Shown here in pieces: positions 1 to 7,749 of a stretch of 62,062 nt of DNA. The notes under the pieces are model-generated. The model worked only from the letters and a program-made list of their open reading frames with translations, made no database searches and was not told the DNA's origin. Made by a program: the position numbers and the translations under genes. This stretch comes from a virus: the IMG/VR virus record IMGVR_UViG_3300010354_000091, positions 1-62,062 of that record, one strand, 5' to 3'. Each line of letters starts with the position of its first letter. Position 1 is the stretch's first letter.

Positions 1-621
1 CTGGTTGAATTCACTACCGCTACCATCTCCGAGTGCTTCTGCCTCGTCGGTACGCATACCCTGACCAACGTTATACGCATTTTGAGTTGCGTTTGTTGAT
101 GGGTTCAGAGCACCTGGGTTGGTTCCTGCTTGTGCAGTAGTACCCATACCAACAACACCAGTTGGATCAGTCCAACCATTGGTATTGTTGAAGTCGTCGT
201 CTTGACCAGAGAATGCGGAATCTACTTCGTTGTAGAAGGTTTCTGGACCGCCTTGAGTTCTGTACTTAGAACGCATTGCGAAAATCAGTCCAGTAGGACC
301 ACTCATTGGTTGAACACCAGCCAGGTCATAAGCAACCAGGTTAGGCATTGAACGACGAATCAGTGAAATCAGAACAGGATCGAAACCTGCGACTGTCTGA
401 CCACCACCACTTTGATAACCAGTAGCACCAACAGCATTGGTTGGAGCTTCTGTAAGGAATGAACCAGACTGCTCAAATGCAGACTGTTCACGGAGGAATT
501 TTTCTTGGTTTTCTAACAGGACTGCGGTTACTGCTCTTCTGTGCGAATCTTTGATTGGATCAAGACCCTCATAGTTGAGGAGAGGTGCCCACTTTTCCTG
601 CAGATGCTCGGAATGGAACAT
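1..621 (-). CDS. 23: Major capsid protein gp23, N-terminal part (cut by window edge)
   Basis: This is the first 207 residues of a T4-type major head protein; the rest lies beyond the left edge. The frame is open from an ATG at 619-621 to base 1. It begins MFHSEHLQEKW, then carries the N-terminal segment typical of gp23 precursors (residues about 15-60, removed by the gp21 protease in T4) and a Gly/Asn-rich stretch near residues 140-207. An AAAGG Shine-Dalgarno lies about 9 bases upstream. It follows gp22 in the conserved order 20-67-21-22-23, which supports the call independently. In T4 gp23 forms the hexameric capsid lattice after cleavage. Confidence 0.93.
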   Translation of the reverse strand, partial: MFHSEHLQEKWAPLLNYEGLDPIKDSHRRAVTAVLLENQEKFLREQSAFEQSGSFLTEAPTNAVGATGYQSGGGQTVAGFDPVLISLIRRSMPNLVAYDLAGVQPMSGPTGLIFAMRSKYRTQGGPETFYNEVDSAFSGQDDDFNNTNGWTDPTGVVGMGTTAQAGTNPGALNPSTNATQNAYNVGQGMRTDEAEALGDGSGSEFNQ

Positions 622-677
622 TTGCGTTTACCTTTTACTAAGTGTTTGTTTTTGGGTTTGAATTATGTTAAATTCAA

Positions 678-1853
678 TTATTTGCTAATAGCAGACATCA
701 TTTTCAGATATGCGCTCATAGTTCCAGAGATTTGCTCTGGTGAACTATCAACTTGCTCGGATAATGATTCTGGTTTAGCTTTTGGAGCAACAGCTCTTGA
801 AGGAAAATATGCTTCCTTCAAAGTCTCCAGTTTTTCACGATATTCTTCGTCACTTTCAAACTCAACACTTTCGGCAAGTGAAGCGAGCTTCTCTTTCTGA
901 GTAGCAGCAAGGCCCTCAGAAACTTGTTCAAAGATTCCGTCAGCAACCGCCTCTGCGAGACGCTTGTTTAAGGAAACATTCTTTTCGATCTGCTCGTTGA
1001 GTTTTGTCTCCATGTCATCAAGTTTTTCTACCATGCTCTCAAGCACATCATATTTATCTTCAGGGATTGAAACATAATGATCTTCAAAAAGTCCTTTCAG
1101 ACCGGTCATAAAGGATTCGGTTAACTCTTCCTTCAGACCTTTCTGAATGGAGAGTTGATTTTCGTTAAACCACTCTTCTGATACATATTCAAGATATGCA
1201 TCAACTCTATCACAAAGTTCAGACTTGATTTCTGAAACTTCTTCAGCAAGTCTTTCTACATACTGCTCTTCAAGTGCTTCCTTAATATCGGAAACTTTTG
1301 AACGAAGAGCAGCTTCAAAAATGGTGCGTGCTCTCTCTTGGAATTCCTCAGAGAGTTCTTCACCAGCAAGAAGAGCATTGACATCTTCTTCGATGTCATA
1401 TTCCTCTTCCATTTTCTTTTTACCTTTTTTACCACCCTCTTCTTCTTCCCCTTCTTCCTCTTCTTCTTCCTCTTCTTCTTCGTGCTCCTTAGCAGCTTCG
1501 GAAACTACTTCCTCTTCTTCTTCGAGTTCTTCATCTTCATCAATGAGATCCTCATCGTCCAGATCCTCTTCTTCCTTCATGGACTTCATTGCATCAGCAG
1601 GATTAGCGTGCTTTGTTACAGCATCCTTAACTTGCTTAAGAGTTGTACCAGGTGTCTTCAGCTTTGCTGAATCATCGTCTGGTCTGTAATTTGAGGGATC
1701 AGGTCCACCAAGATCTTCCCATCCTGCAGTTTGTCCTGGGGGAATATTCCCAGACAATTTTGGCATTGCATCCGCTGTCTTGGCATGAGCATTAACAGCG
1801 GTTTTGGATTGCTTTGTGCCTACTTCCATTTCTTGTAAATCTCCACGAGACAT
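678..1853 (-). CDS. 22: Prohead core scaffolding protein gp22, with long acidic insert
   Basis: 391 residues. The C-terminal two thirds (about 155-391) are highly charged and predicted helical, as expected for the internal scaffold of T4-like proheads, which is degraded by gp21 during maturation. Residues about 93-150 are an almost uninterrupted Glu/Asp tract followed by a short basic GKKGKKK patch. The N-terminal 90 residues are basic to neutral and contain two similar segments ending NAHAKTADAM and KHANPADAM. The gene lies between gp21 and gp23, and a TATAAATA box lies 40 bp upstream. T4 gp22 is 269 residues; the extra length here is mostly the N-terminus plus the acidic tract. Confidence 0.88.
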   Translation of the reverse strand: MSRGDLQEMEVGTKQSKTAVNAHAKTADAMPKLSGNIPPGQTAGWEDLGGPDPSNYRPDDDSAKLKTPGTTLKQVKDAVTKHANPADAMKSMKEEEDLDDEDLIDEDEELEEEEEVVSEAAKEHEEEEEEEEEEGEEEEGGKKGKKKMEEEYDIEEDVNALLAGEELSEEFQERARTIFEAALRSKVSDIKEALEEQYVERLAEEVSEIKSELCDRVDAYLEYVSEEWFNENQLSIQKGLKEELTESFMTGLKGLFEDHYVSIPEDKYDVLESMVEKLDDMETKLNEQIEKNVSLNKRLAEAVADGIFEQVSEGLAATQKEKLASLAESVEFESDEEYREKLETLKEAYFPSRAVAPKAKPESLSEQVDSSPEQISGTMSAYLKMMSAISK

Positions 1854-1892
1854 TTGAACTCTCCGATTAACCTTAGTAATTTAATCTATATT

Positions 1893-1900
1893 TATTTATA
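1893..1900 (-). promoter_or_regulatory. Late promoter box TATAAATA upstream of gp22
   Basis: A perfect match on the minus strand to the T4-type late promoter (NATAAATA in the cyanophage S-PM2), about 40 bp before the gp22 ATG and just after the gp21 stop. A second overlapping AATAAATA is at 1889-1896. Confidence 0.7.
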
Positions 1901-1902
1901 AT

Positions 1903-2556
1903 TTATAAATTTGTAAGAAATTCGTTGAAAAGACTGAGTTTATACTCTTCAAGTACTTTTTGATCTACAAGAGTGTTAATTCTCTTGTAGGTTTTCTCTG
2001 CTTCCTTTTCTCTTAAGATTCCACCATCCCATACCCACTCTTTTCCTTCCATAATTCCCTGAACAAATGCATCAGGTGCAGATGGATCGGCAACAATATC
2101 AGCAGCAGTTGCAAGCATAAAGTCTTCACCAACTTCTGTGTATCCTTCTTTTGTTTGGCACACTGAACCAATACCACGAGAAGAAACGCCGAGTGTTACT
2201 CCTTCTTTGAGAAGTGACTCGGCAATTTTGCCCATAGGAGTTGAAAGAATTTGTGCCTTACCAATAAAATTATTACCTTCTCTTTTGAGAGAAACAATTT
2301 TATGGGAAACTCGGTCCAGATTTACCGTAGGTCCATCTGGGTGTCCAAGTTCACCAAGAGCACGACCCTTATTCACATATTGTTCGGTGTATCTTCTCAC
2401 CTCTCTTTCCATAACAGGTAGACGATACATTCTACCGTTACGATTTACAACCTCAGTTTGAAGGAATGGTCCTTGAATGTAAAGAGTTTTCTTACCGTTT
2501 ACACTTTCGGTAATAACTTCTACTGCTTCAATTTCTTCGGTGATTAGTTTCATCAT
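1903..2556 (-). CDS. 21: Prohead core protease gp21
   Basis: 217 residues, family-typical length. In T4 this serine protease cleaves scaffold and capsid proteins inside the prohead. Visible features are the conserved GELGHPDGP block (His72, candidate catalytic histidine) and the GVSSRGIG block (Ser125/Ser126, candidate nucleophile), in the order and spacing seen in T4-like gp21. The start overlaps the stop of the upstream gene (ATGATGA at 2551-2556), so translation is probably coupled. It sits directly before gp22. Confidence 0.92.
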   Translation of the reverse strand: MMKLITEEIEAVEVITESVNGKKTLYIQGPFLQTEVVNRNGRMYRLPVMEREVRRYTEQYVNKGRALGELGHPDGPTVNLDRVSHKIVSLKREGNNFIGKAQILSTPMGKIAESLLKEGVTLGVSSRGIGSVCQTKEGYTEVGEDFMLATAADIVADPSAPDAFVQGIMEGKEWVWDGGILREKEAEKTYKRINTLVDQKVLEEYKLSLFNEFLTNL

Positions 2557-3107
2557 GCCTGTCCTGAAATTTGTACTTGTTGTAAATGTAAAACAGCACT
2601 TCCTGTATCTGTTCTTGCTGCAACCTTAAGTGAATTTTTTAAACTTGCATCTGTTCCAGAGAAAGCAGTTGCAATACCACTGGTATCTGTTCCAATTGAA
2701 CATCTTGTTTGATAAGCACCACCAACACCAGAAGAGGTGTCAACAGAGACAACTGGTTGATGTGTAATCAAAGCATTATAGTAACTTTGTGCTCCTGATA
2801 GAGTTACATAGTCACCAACTCCGAAAGGACATTGTGTTCCTTCCGGAAAAGTGATGACTGTTGTAGTTCCAGTGGTAATTCCAACGACTCTATTTGATGC
2901 TTTTGTTAAAGCAAGAGTTGCTGCTTGTCCACTTGGAATATAATAATCAGCAGTCGTTGCAGTTGGATTGGTTCCAATTGCAACATGAGCACCAGCACCT
3001 ACAGAGACAAGTCTCAGAACATTTGATTGAACTGAAAATGCAGAGGATTGTGCAGAAGTTGTAGTTATTGCGACTGAGGACCCTGCCCCAACTGGTCTAT
3101 GAGCCAT
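2553..3107 (-). CDS. Virion-associated beta-rich protein between portal and protease genes
   Basis: 184 residues, rich in Ser, Thr, Gly, Ala and Val, with no lysine-rich or enzymatic motif that I can see. The composition and position (among head genes, after the gp67-like gene, before gp21) resemble conserved cyanomyovirus structural proteins of unknown role. The start is ATG at 3105-3107, with an AATAAATA late box 25 bp upstream, so it may begin its own late transcript. It ends inside the gp21 start. A capsid decoration or neck role is possible but not shown by the sequence. Confidence 0.72.
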   Translation of the reverse strand: MAHRPVGAGSSVAITTTSAQSSAFSVQSNVLRLVSVGAGAHVAIGTNPTATTADYYIPSGQAATLALTKASNRVVGITTGTTTVITFPEGTQCPFGVGDYVTLSGAQSYYNALITHQPVVSVDTSSGVGGAYQTRCSIGTDTSGIATAFSGTDASLKNSLKVAARTDTGSAVLHLQQVQISGQA

Positions 3108-3131
3108 TATTTTATTAAATACACTTTTAGT

Positions 3132-3139
3132 TATTTATT
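3132..3139 (-). promoter_or_regulatory. Late promoter box AATAAATA
   Basis: A minus-strand NATAAATA box 25 bp before the ATG of the 184-residue virion gene, the same spacing as at gp20, gp13 and the gp67-like gene. Confidence 0.55.
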
Positions 3140-3141
3140 AA

Positions 3142-4398
3142 TTAATAAATCTCTCTCCATCTCATGGAAACTCCAACGTTTGTTGGATCTGCACCTATAT
3201 TGGTTACCCTTACAGAAAAAACTTCAGAATCTGTTGAATCAAAGTTTTGAGATAAAAAGTTTTTCTTTGAAGTTGGTCCGGATTGTGTTTGTGCTGTGGT
3301 TGCTGATGGTTTAATAATATTTTGACTATCTCCAGCAGCATAACCACCCATAAAATCTTCAAAATAAGCAGTGCTTATTCCAGTAGCAGTTTGATTGTAT
3401 TCCACTACAGATTCATCATTTTCAGAAACCCAAGTGCCAAGTGTTGAAAATCCTGCGGTAGTTCTTAATTTTACGACTTCGTATTTTACATTTGCGCCAC
3501 TACTGAATACTGTAATATCTTCTAATTTTACAGTTGCTCTATTTGGATAACCTTTAAAGGAGTTTTTTAATCTAATAGCCATTATTGGAACTGTAGAACC
3601 AATACCAACTGGTCTGAGTGGAGATGTGTGAGAAAATTCTCTACCTGCTTCTGTATATCCACCTTCACTCATTACACTAGAACAAATCTGAACAAATGAT
3701 CCACCAACTCCAATTTGGGTTCCACTGTTTCTAACCTCACATCTCACTGGGAGATTTGGATTAGACATATAAACCGTAGGAATAGTATTTGAATTATAAA
3801 ATTCGTGTGCTATGATGTTTTTTCCATCCATACTAAATCCACAACGAACCCTACCAACTCCCAACCACTCAAAATCGGTGAAGAAAAGTTGAGTTTTTGT
3901 GATATCTAGATTATATCCAGAAACTCCAGTTCCATCTAGTCTGTCCTTATTCCACTCCGATTGAGGAATTCTTCTTTCGGAATTCCCAACACCAGCAGTT
4001 ACATACGATCTTATTACAAAACTTAAAGTGCCATTTGGTGCTTGTTCAAAATAAATTCCATCTCTATCATCAAAATATCCAGTTCTTTTAGTTACATTTT
4101 GTTGTGCAGAACCAAAATTAAAAGTTGAATAAATCAACTGTGACTTTCCAGGCATATAATGATGATATCTTTTTGTTTGATGTATACAGTATCCATTAGT
4201 GCTAACACCAGATTGGAGAATTGCTGCTGCTTGATTGACATCAAAAATTATCGTAGAACCTGCACCAGATTTTACATCAATAAAATCGGGGTCAATAGAA
4301 TATAGATGTTTATAATCACCGAGAGTGAATGGATCCGATGTTCTTAATCTACCAAAAGCATCTGATTCCGGTTTAAATGGATCATATAAATGTGACAT
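3142..4398 (-). CDS. Conserved cyanophage-type virion structural protein
   Basis: 418 residues from the preferred ATG at 4396-4398. A longer reading begins at 4413, but GGAGGG lies 8 bases before the internal ATG, whose A is shared with the upstream stop (TAATG). The product starts MSHLYDPFKPESDAFGRLRTS and is dominated by beta-type sequence with many aromatic residues. A Phe-Ser-x-His-Thr-Ser-Pro-Leu-Arg-Pro segment lies near the middle. I recognise the type as a conserved cyanomyovirus virion protein of unknown function and see no catalytic motif. It is translationally coupled to the preceding gene. Confidence 0.75.
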   Translation of the reverse strand: MSHLYDPFKPESDAFGRLRTSDPFTLGDYKHLYSIDPDFIDVKSGAGSTIIFDVNQAAAILQSGVSTNGYCIHQTKRYHHYMPGKSQLIYSTFNFGSAQQNVTKRTGYFDDRDGIYFEQAPNGTLSFVIRSYVTAGVGNSERRIPQSEWNKDRLDGTGVSGYNLDITKTQLFFTDFEWLGVGRVRCGFSMDGKNIIAHEFYNSNTIPTVYMSNPNLPVRCEVRNSGTQIGVGGSFVQICSSVMSEGGYTEAGREFSHTSPLRPVGIGSTVPIMAIRLKNSFKGYPNRATVKLEDITVFSSGANVKYEVVKLRTTAGFSTLGTWVSENDESVVEYNQTATGISTAYFEDFMGGYAAGDSQNIIKPSATTAQTQSGPTSKKNFLSQNFDSTDSEVFSVRVTNIGADPTNVGVSMRWREIY

Positions 4399-5192
4399 TA
4401 TACTACCCTCCAACCATTCCTATAAACAAAAGTAAGTGATCCAAAATCATAAGCCAAAATTGCGTAGTCCTCTTCGTCTATTAAATCTGTTCCTGATGGA
4501 TAAATGTATATATGACGATTACTTCCTTTAGAAGCTTCTCCCCTTTCATCTTTTATGATGTAAACTTTTCCATTTTTTCTTGGAGTTGGCAAAGTAATAT
4601 TCACTCTTCCCGCAAAATTTACTCCAATGTAATAATCTTGTGGTGTAACTGTATATGATGATGTTGTTATATACTTGAGTGGCATATCCATATATGCCAA
4701 ATTTGATTCACCACCACCACCTAATGTAGAAAGTTGTTGTTGAATGCGACTTAAGAAAAGATTATAATGTTTTTGTAAATCCTCAAAAGTAGCAAATTTT
4801 TGATCAGTTGGAGTTAGTGGATCATTCTGTTGTTTAGCATTTGAAGGTTCTGCAAGAAGTCCTAATGACTTTTCTATAAGTTCTTCTTTTGGTTCTTCTT
4901 TTAATTCTTCAACAACTATTTCCGTATTTTCTGAAACAATTTCTTCAGTTTTTGGATTTGATATCTTCTTTTTCTTTTTGGGTTTTTCCGTTTTTTCAGA
5001 AAAAAGAAAACTTTCAAATGCTTCTAAAGTTTTTTCTTGTTTTTCTTTTTTTTCTTTGTTTATTTTTTTAAGAGTGCCAACTTCTTCAAAGAGGGAATCT
5101 AATTTCAAATCTCCAACTAAAGAATTAAATTCCTCTTTTTTATGTTTCTTTTCTTCTACTATTAACTGAAAAAAATCTGAAAGGTCTGACAT
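4398..5192 (-). CDS. Virion protein with charged coiled-coil N-terminus and beta C-terminus
   Basis: 264 residues. Residues 1-115 are Lys/Glu-rich with heptad-like spacing (probable coiled coil, including a KPKKKKKIS patch near 70). Residues 125-160 contain another helical stretch. Residues 170-264 are a beta-type domain with an aromatic-rich end (VYRNGWRVV). This architecture suits an oligomeric virion attachment protein: helical stalk plus C-terminal domain. It starts 7 bases after the gp67-like stop and shares TAATG with the next gene. The function is inferred from architecture only. Confidence 0.72.
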   Translation of the reverse strand: MSDLSDFFQLIVEEKKHKKEEFNSLVGDLKLDSLFEEVGTLKKINKEKKEKQEKTLEAFESFLFSEKTEKPKKKKKISNPKTEEIVSENTEIVVEELKEEPKEELIEKSLGLLAEPSNAKQQNDPLTPTDQKFATFEDLQKHYNLFLSRIQQQLSTLGGGGESNLAYMDMPLKYITTSSYTVTPQDYYIGVNFAGRVNITLPTPRKNGKVYIIKDERGEASKGSNRHIYIYPSGTDLIDEEDYAILAYDFGSLTFVYRNGWRVV

Positions 5193-5198
5193 TATTCA

Positions 5199-5372
5199 TT
5201 ATTCTTCAGATTGATCTTCTTCTCCCTCACCATCTCCAAATAATGCATTTGCAACTTCTGGTCTAAAATTGTCAATCTTTTCAGATGACTTTGCAAAAAG
5301 TAGTTCTTTAATTTTGTCACTGATTTGTGATGGAGATTCATCAGTGATAATCATATCTAAAAGATCATCCAT
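5199..5372 (-). CDS. 67: Small acidic prohead core protein, gp67-like
   Basis: 57 residues, beginning MDDLLDMIITDESPSQISDK and ending in an acidic tail (GDGEGEEDQSEE). The size, acidity and position directly after the portal gene match the gp67 (PIP) prohead core protein of T4-like phages. The DESPSxISDKIKELLFAK segment resembles cyanophage versions I know. The ORF is tiny. Its start at 5370-5372 is supported by a perfect TATAAATA late box 26 bp upstream, which overlaps the gp20 stop codon. In T4 gp67 is cleaved to internal peptides that affect head shape. Confidence 0.72.
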   Translation of the reverse strand: MDDLLDMIITDESPSQISDKIKELLFAKSSEKIDNFRPEVANALFGDGEGEEDQSEE

Positions 5373-5397
5373 GTTTTTTAATTAAGTAGTTTCTTTT

Positions 5398-5405
5398 TAT
5401 TTATA
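5398..5405 (-). promoter_or_regulatory. Late promoter box TATAAATA inside the gp20 stop
   Basis: A perfect minus-strand TATAAATA overlapping the last codons of gp20, 26 bp before the gp67-like ATG. Confidence 0.65.
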
Positions 5406-7086
5406 TTATGCCACCTTTGGGCATTTCTGCTGTTTTTCCTGAAACTTCAGTTGCAGCACCTTGAGATTCTAGATCAGGTTCCATTACTGGTTTTCCGAGA
5501 TCCATTGATGCTTGACCTGCTTCCAAAGGCATACCAGTTGTAGGATCAATAGGAGTATTTGGATCTGGGATAATACCATCTTTAATTTCTTTTTCAATCA
5601 ATGCATTTTGTTCTAAGATTTCCATATCTGTTTGTCTTAGAATTCTACGTCTTACATAGTCTTGAGAGAAATATCTCCCAACGTATGGTTCTGCAGATGC
5701 AACCATAGCAAGTCTTTCATTTAAAAGTTCAGCATCTTTAAGTTCTGAGAAGTGATTATCATAAAGGAAGTCAAATTGAATATGCTCACTCATCATTTCC
5801 CAATCTTCTGGGGTAACGATATTTTTCAATATCAATTGAGTTCTAAGCATATCATTAAACATATTTGAAAATCTCTTTCTCAATCTTCCAACAAATTTTG
5901 TGAACTTAAGTTCATCTCTCAAAATTTCTGAAGATCTTCCAAGATTAAATCCACCTTCACCGTCCATTCTGGATGGTGGAACATTTAATGAACGATAGAG
6001 TTTCTTTTTAAAATATTCAATATCAGTAAGTTCTCCTAAATTTTGTCCACCAGGAAGGGTAGAAATCTCAGTTCCTCTACCACCTTCACGTCTTGGAAGC
6101 CAAAAGTCTTCTAGAAGTGACATATACTTTTTATCATCACGAATTTCACCAGTACTAGCATCGTAAACAAGTTTGTTACGATATCTTTGCATCACATCTC
6201 TAAGATATTGTTCTGCCTTTACTTTAGGAAGATTTCCAACATCAATGTAGAAAATTCTTCTTTCTGGAGCACGAGACAAACGATAGATGACCAAAGAATC
6301 TTCAATCATTCTAAGTTGATTGAGAGATTTGATTGCTTTGTGTAGATATGAAAGAGTTGATCCTTTATTTCTATCTACAAGACCTGATGTGCAATATGTA
6401 ATTGAGTCCTTTGTAAATTTGACTCCCTGAGTAGTTCCTGCAGCATTAATTGTTCCTGTTGGGAAAGAACTCTTAGGATTGTAAATAAAATACTCTTCTA
6501 ATTCCGGAAACTTATAATCCATTGGATCAACGTTTTCCGAAAACTGAGGATTTGGATTTCTGTGATTGTCTTGCTTTTTAAGTTGTCTGACATAACGCAT
6601 TTTCATTGCGTCAATATATCTCAAATCCTGAATTCCCAATTCTGGATTTTTTAAATCAATTACTTTATGATAATAAAGTCTTCCATCAACATACCAATTT
6701 CTGTATATTTCATGTGCTTTTTTGTTAAAATCCAATAAACTTAAAATATATTTAAACTCTTGACGAATTTTATTTTTTATTCCATCACTAGCATTCAAGT
6801 TATCCAAATCAATTTGCACTGGACTATCGTTCGTATCAGAAACAATAGCTTCATTAACAATATCTTCAATGGCACTATCAACCTCTGGGTGAAGTGCCAT
6901 TTGACGATATTTTGTAATTAAATCATACTCAGTTCTATAAATACCCTCAATATCTACATATTGACCATAAAAACCACTACTTACAGTAAAATCAGACCCG
7001 TCTTCATCATTAGGAACGACGGGTGATACTGCAGTCTTTGATAACTTATTTTCATCTTCAATAGAAAATCCAAAAAGATTTGCCAT
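5401..7086 (-). CDS. 20: Portal vertex protein gp20
   Basis: 561 residues (T4 gp20 is 524). The dodecameric portal initiates head assembly and is the DNA entry and exit channel. Recognisable cyanophage gp20 segments are the QMALHPEVDSAIEDIVNEAI block near residues 62-82, the IYRLSRAPERRIFYIDVGNLP block near 270-290, PGGQNLGEL near 345-355 and the LNVPPSRM block near 370. The last 60 residues are a Pro/Gly-rich tail. It is flanked by gp19 and the gp67-like gene, with a GATAAATA late box 25 bp upstream. The assignment is very secure. Confidence 0.97.
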   Translation of the reverse strand: MANLFGFSIEDENKLSKTAVSPVVPNDEDGSDFTVSSGFYGQYVDIEGIYRTEYDLITKYRQMALHPEVDSAIEDIVNEAIVSDTNDSPVQIDLDNLNASDGIKNKIRQEFKYILSLLDFNKKAHEIYRNWYVDGRLYYHKVIDLKNPELGIQDLRYIDAMKMRYVRQLKKQDNHRNPNPQFSENVDPMDYKFPELEEYFIYNPKSSFPTGTINAAGTTQGVKFTKDSITYCTSGLVDRNKGSTLSYLHKAIKSLNQLRMIEDSLVIYRLSRAPERRIFYIDVGNLPKVKAEQYLRDVMQRYRNKLVYDASTGEIRDDKKYMSLLEDFWLPRREGGRGTEISTLPGGQNLGELTDIEYFKKKLYRSLNVPPSRMDGEGGFNLGRSSEILRDELKFTKFVGRLRKRFSNMFNDMLRTQLILKNIVTPEDWEMMSEHIQFDFLYDNHFSELKDAELLNERLAMVASAEPYVGRYFSQDYVRRRILRQTDMEILEQNALIEKEIKDGIIPDPNTPIDPTTGMPLEAGQASMDLGKPVMEPDLESQGAATEVSGKTAEMPKGGII

Positions 7087-7110
7087 GTTGTAGTTTTAAA
7101 CTTCTTCCAG

Positions 7111-7118
7111 TATTTATC
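7111..7118 (-). promoter_or_regulatory. Late promoter box GATAAATA upstream of gp20
   Basis: A minus-strand NATAAATA box 25 bp before the gp20 ATG, immediately downstream of the gp19 stop. Confidence 0.6.
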
Positions 7119-7121
7119 AGA

Positions 7122-7712
7122 TCAGGAAACGGTGCCAGGACCATCATTGAGTTCAAAATACTGAACTTGAAGTTCTACATCAAATTCACTGATTGTATCT
7201 GTTGATTCGTATGAAAGATCAAGTGCAGTCACATTAGTTGGGAAAACTCCATAAAGTGTAGCACTTCTTAGAGTGGTGGAATTTCCAGTAGATGCACTTT
7301 TCTTAGTTCCATCAACATCTCTGCCTAGTTGATAAACCTTCATATCTACTTGATAAGAAGCTGGATCAATATATCCAGTGTTGTTATCAAGTTTGCTGAG
7401 TAGGTTCATCCATGCTTCAAATGAATGACGAAGTTTAAAGTCAGTATCATTAATTATTGTAATTGTCCATGGATCAAAGGTTCTGTCTCCAGCAACTTTT
7501 AAAACTCTTCCTCTAAATGGAACATCAATTGATGCAACATTAGAAGCTGGTAGATTTGCTGCTTTACATAGATATCTTCCCTTTACGAGAGTATCATTTT
7601 CAACTCCAACATCTGTAGGGAATGCCATCTCAACCTCAAAAAGGTTAGGTCTTGATCCACCACCAGTTAGTTGACCTTTGAAATCTGTAATTTTTCTAAT
7701 GGGAATTGCCAT
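7122..7712 (-). CDS. 19: Tail tube protein gp19
   Basis: 196 residues (T4 gp19 is 163). It stacks as hexamers to make the inner tail tube through which DNA passes. The conserved start (IRKITDFKGQLTGGGSRPNLFEVEMAFP), the VPFRGRVLKVAGDRTFDPW segment near residues 63-83 and the TWTxxxINDxxFxLRxxFExWMN-like segment match the contractile-phage tube family. An AGG-type SD (GGAGGT region) precedes the ATG. It lies between sheath and portal genes as in T4. Confidence 0.95.
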   Translation of the reverse strand: MAIPIRKITDFKGQLTGGGSRPNLFEVEMAFPTDVGVENDTLVKGRYLCKAANLPASNVASIDVPFRGRVLKVAGDRTFDPWTITIINDTDFKLRHSFEAWMNLLSKLDNNTGYIDPASYQVDMKVYQLGRDVDGTKKSASTGNSTTLRSATLYGVFPTNVTALDLSYESTDTISEFDVELQVQYFELNDGPGTVS

Positions 7713-7749
7713 TGTTTTAACCTCCGTTTTTAATTAATTAATGTTAAAC

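Noticed and set aside
1225-1689. 154-residue Ser-rich plus-strand frame opposite gp22
   Set aside because: Complement of the GAA/GAG tract of gp22; no start signals.
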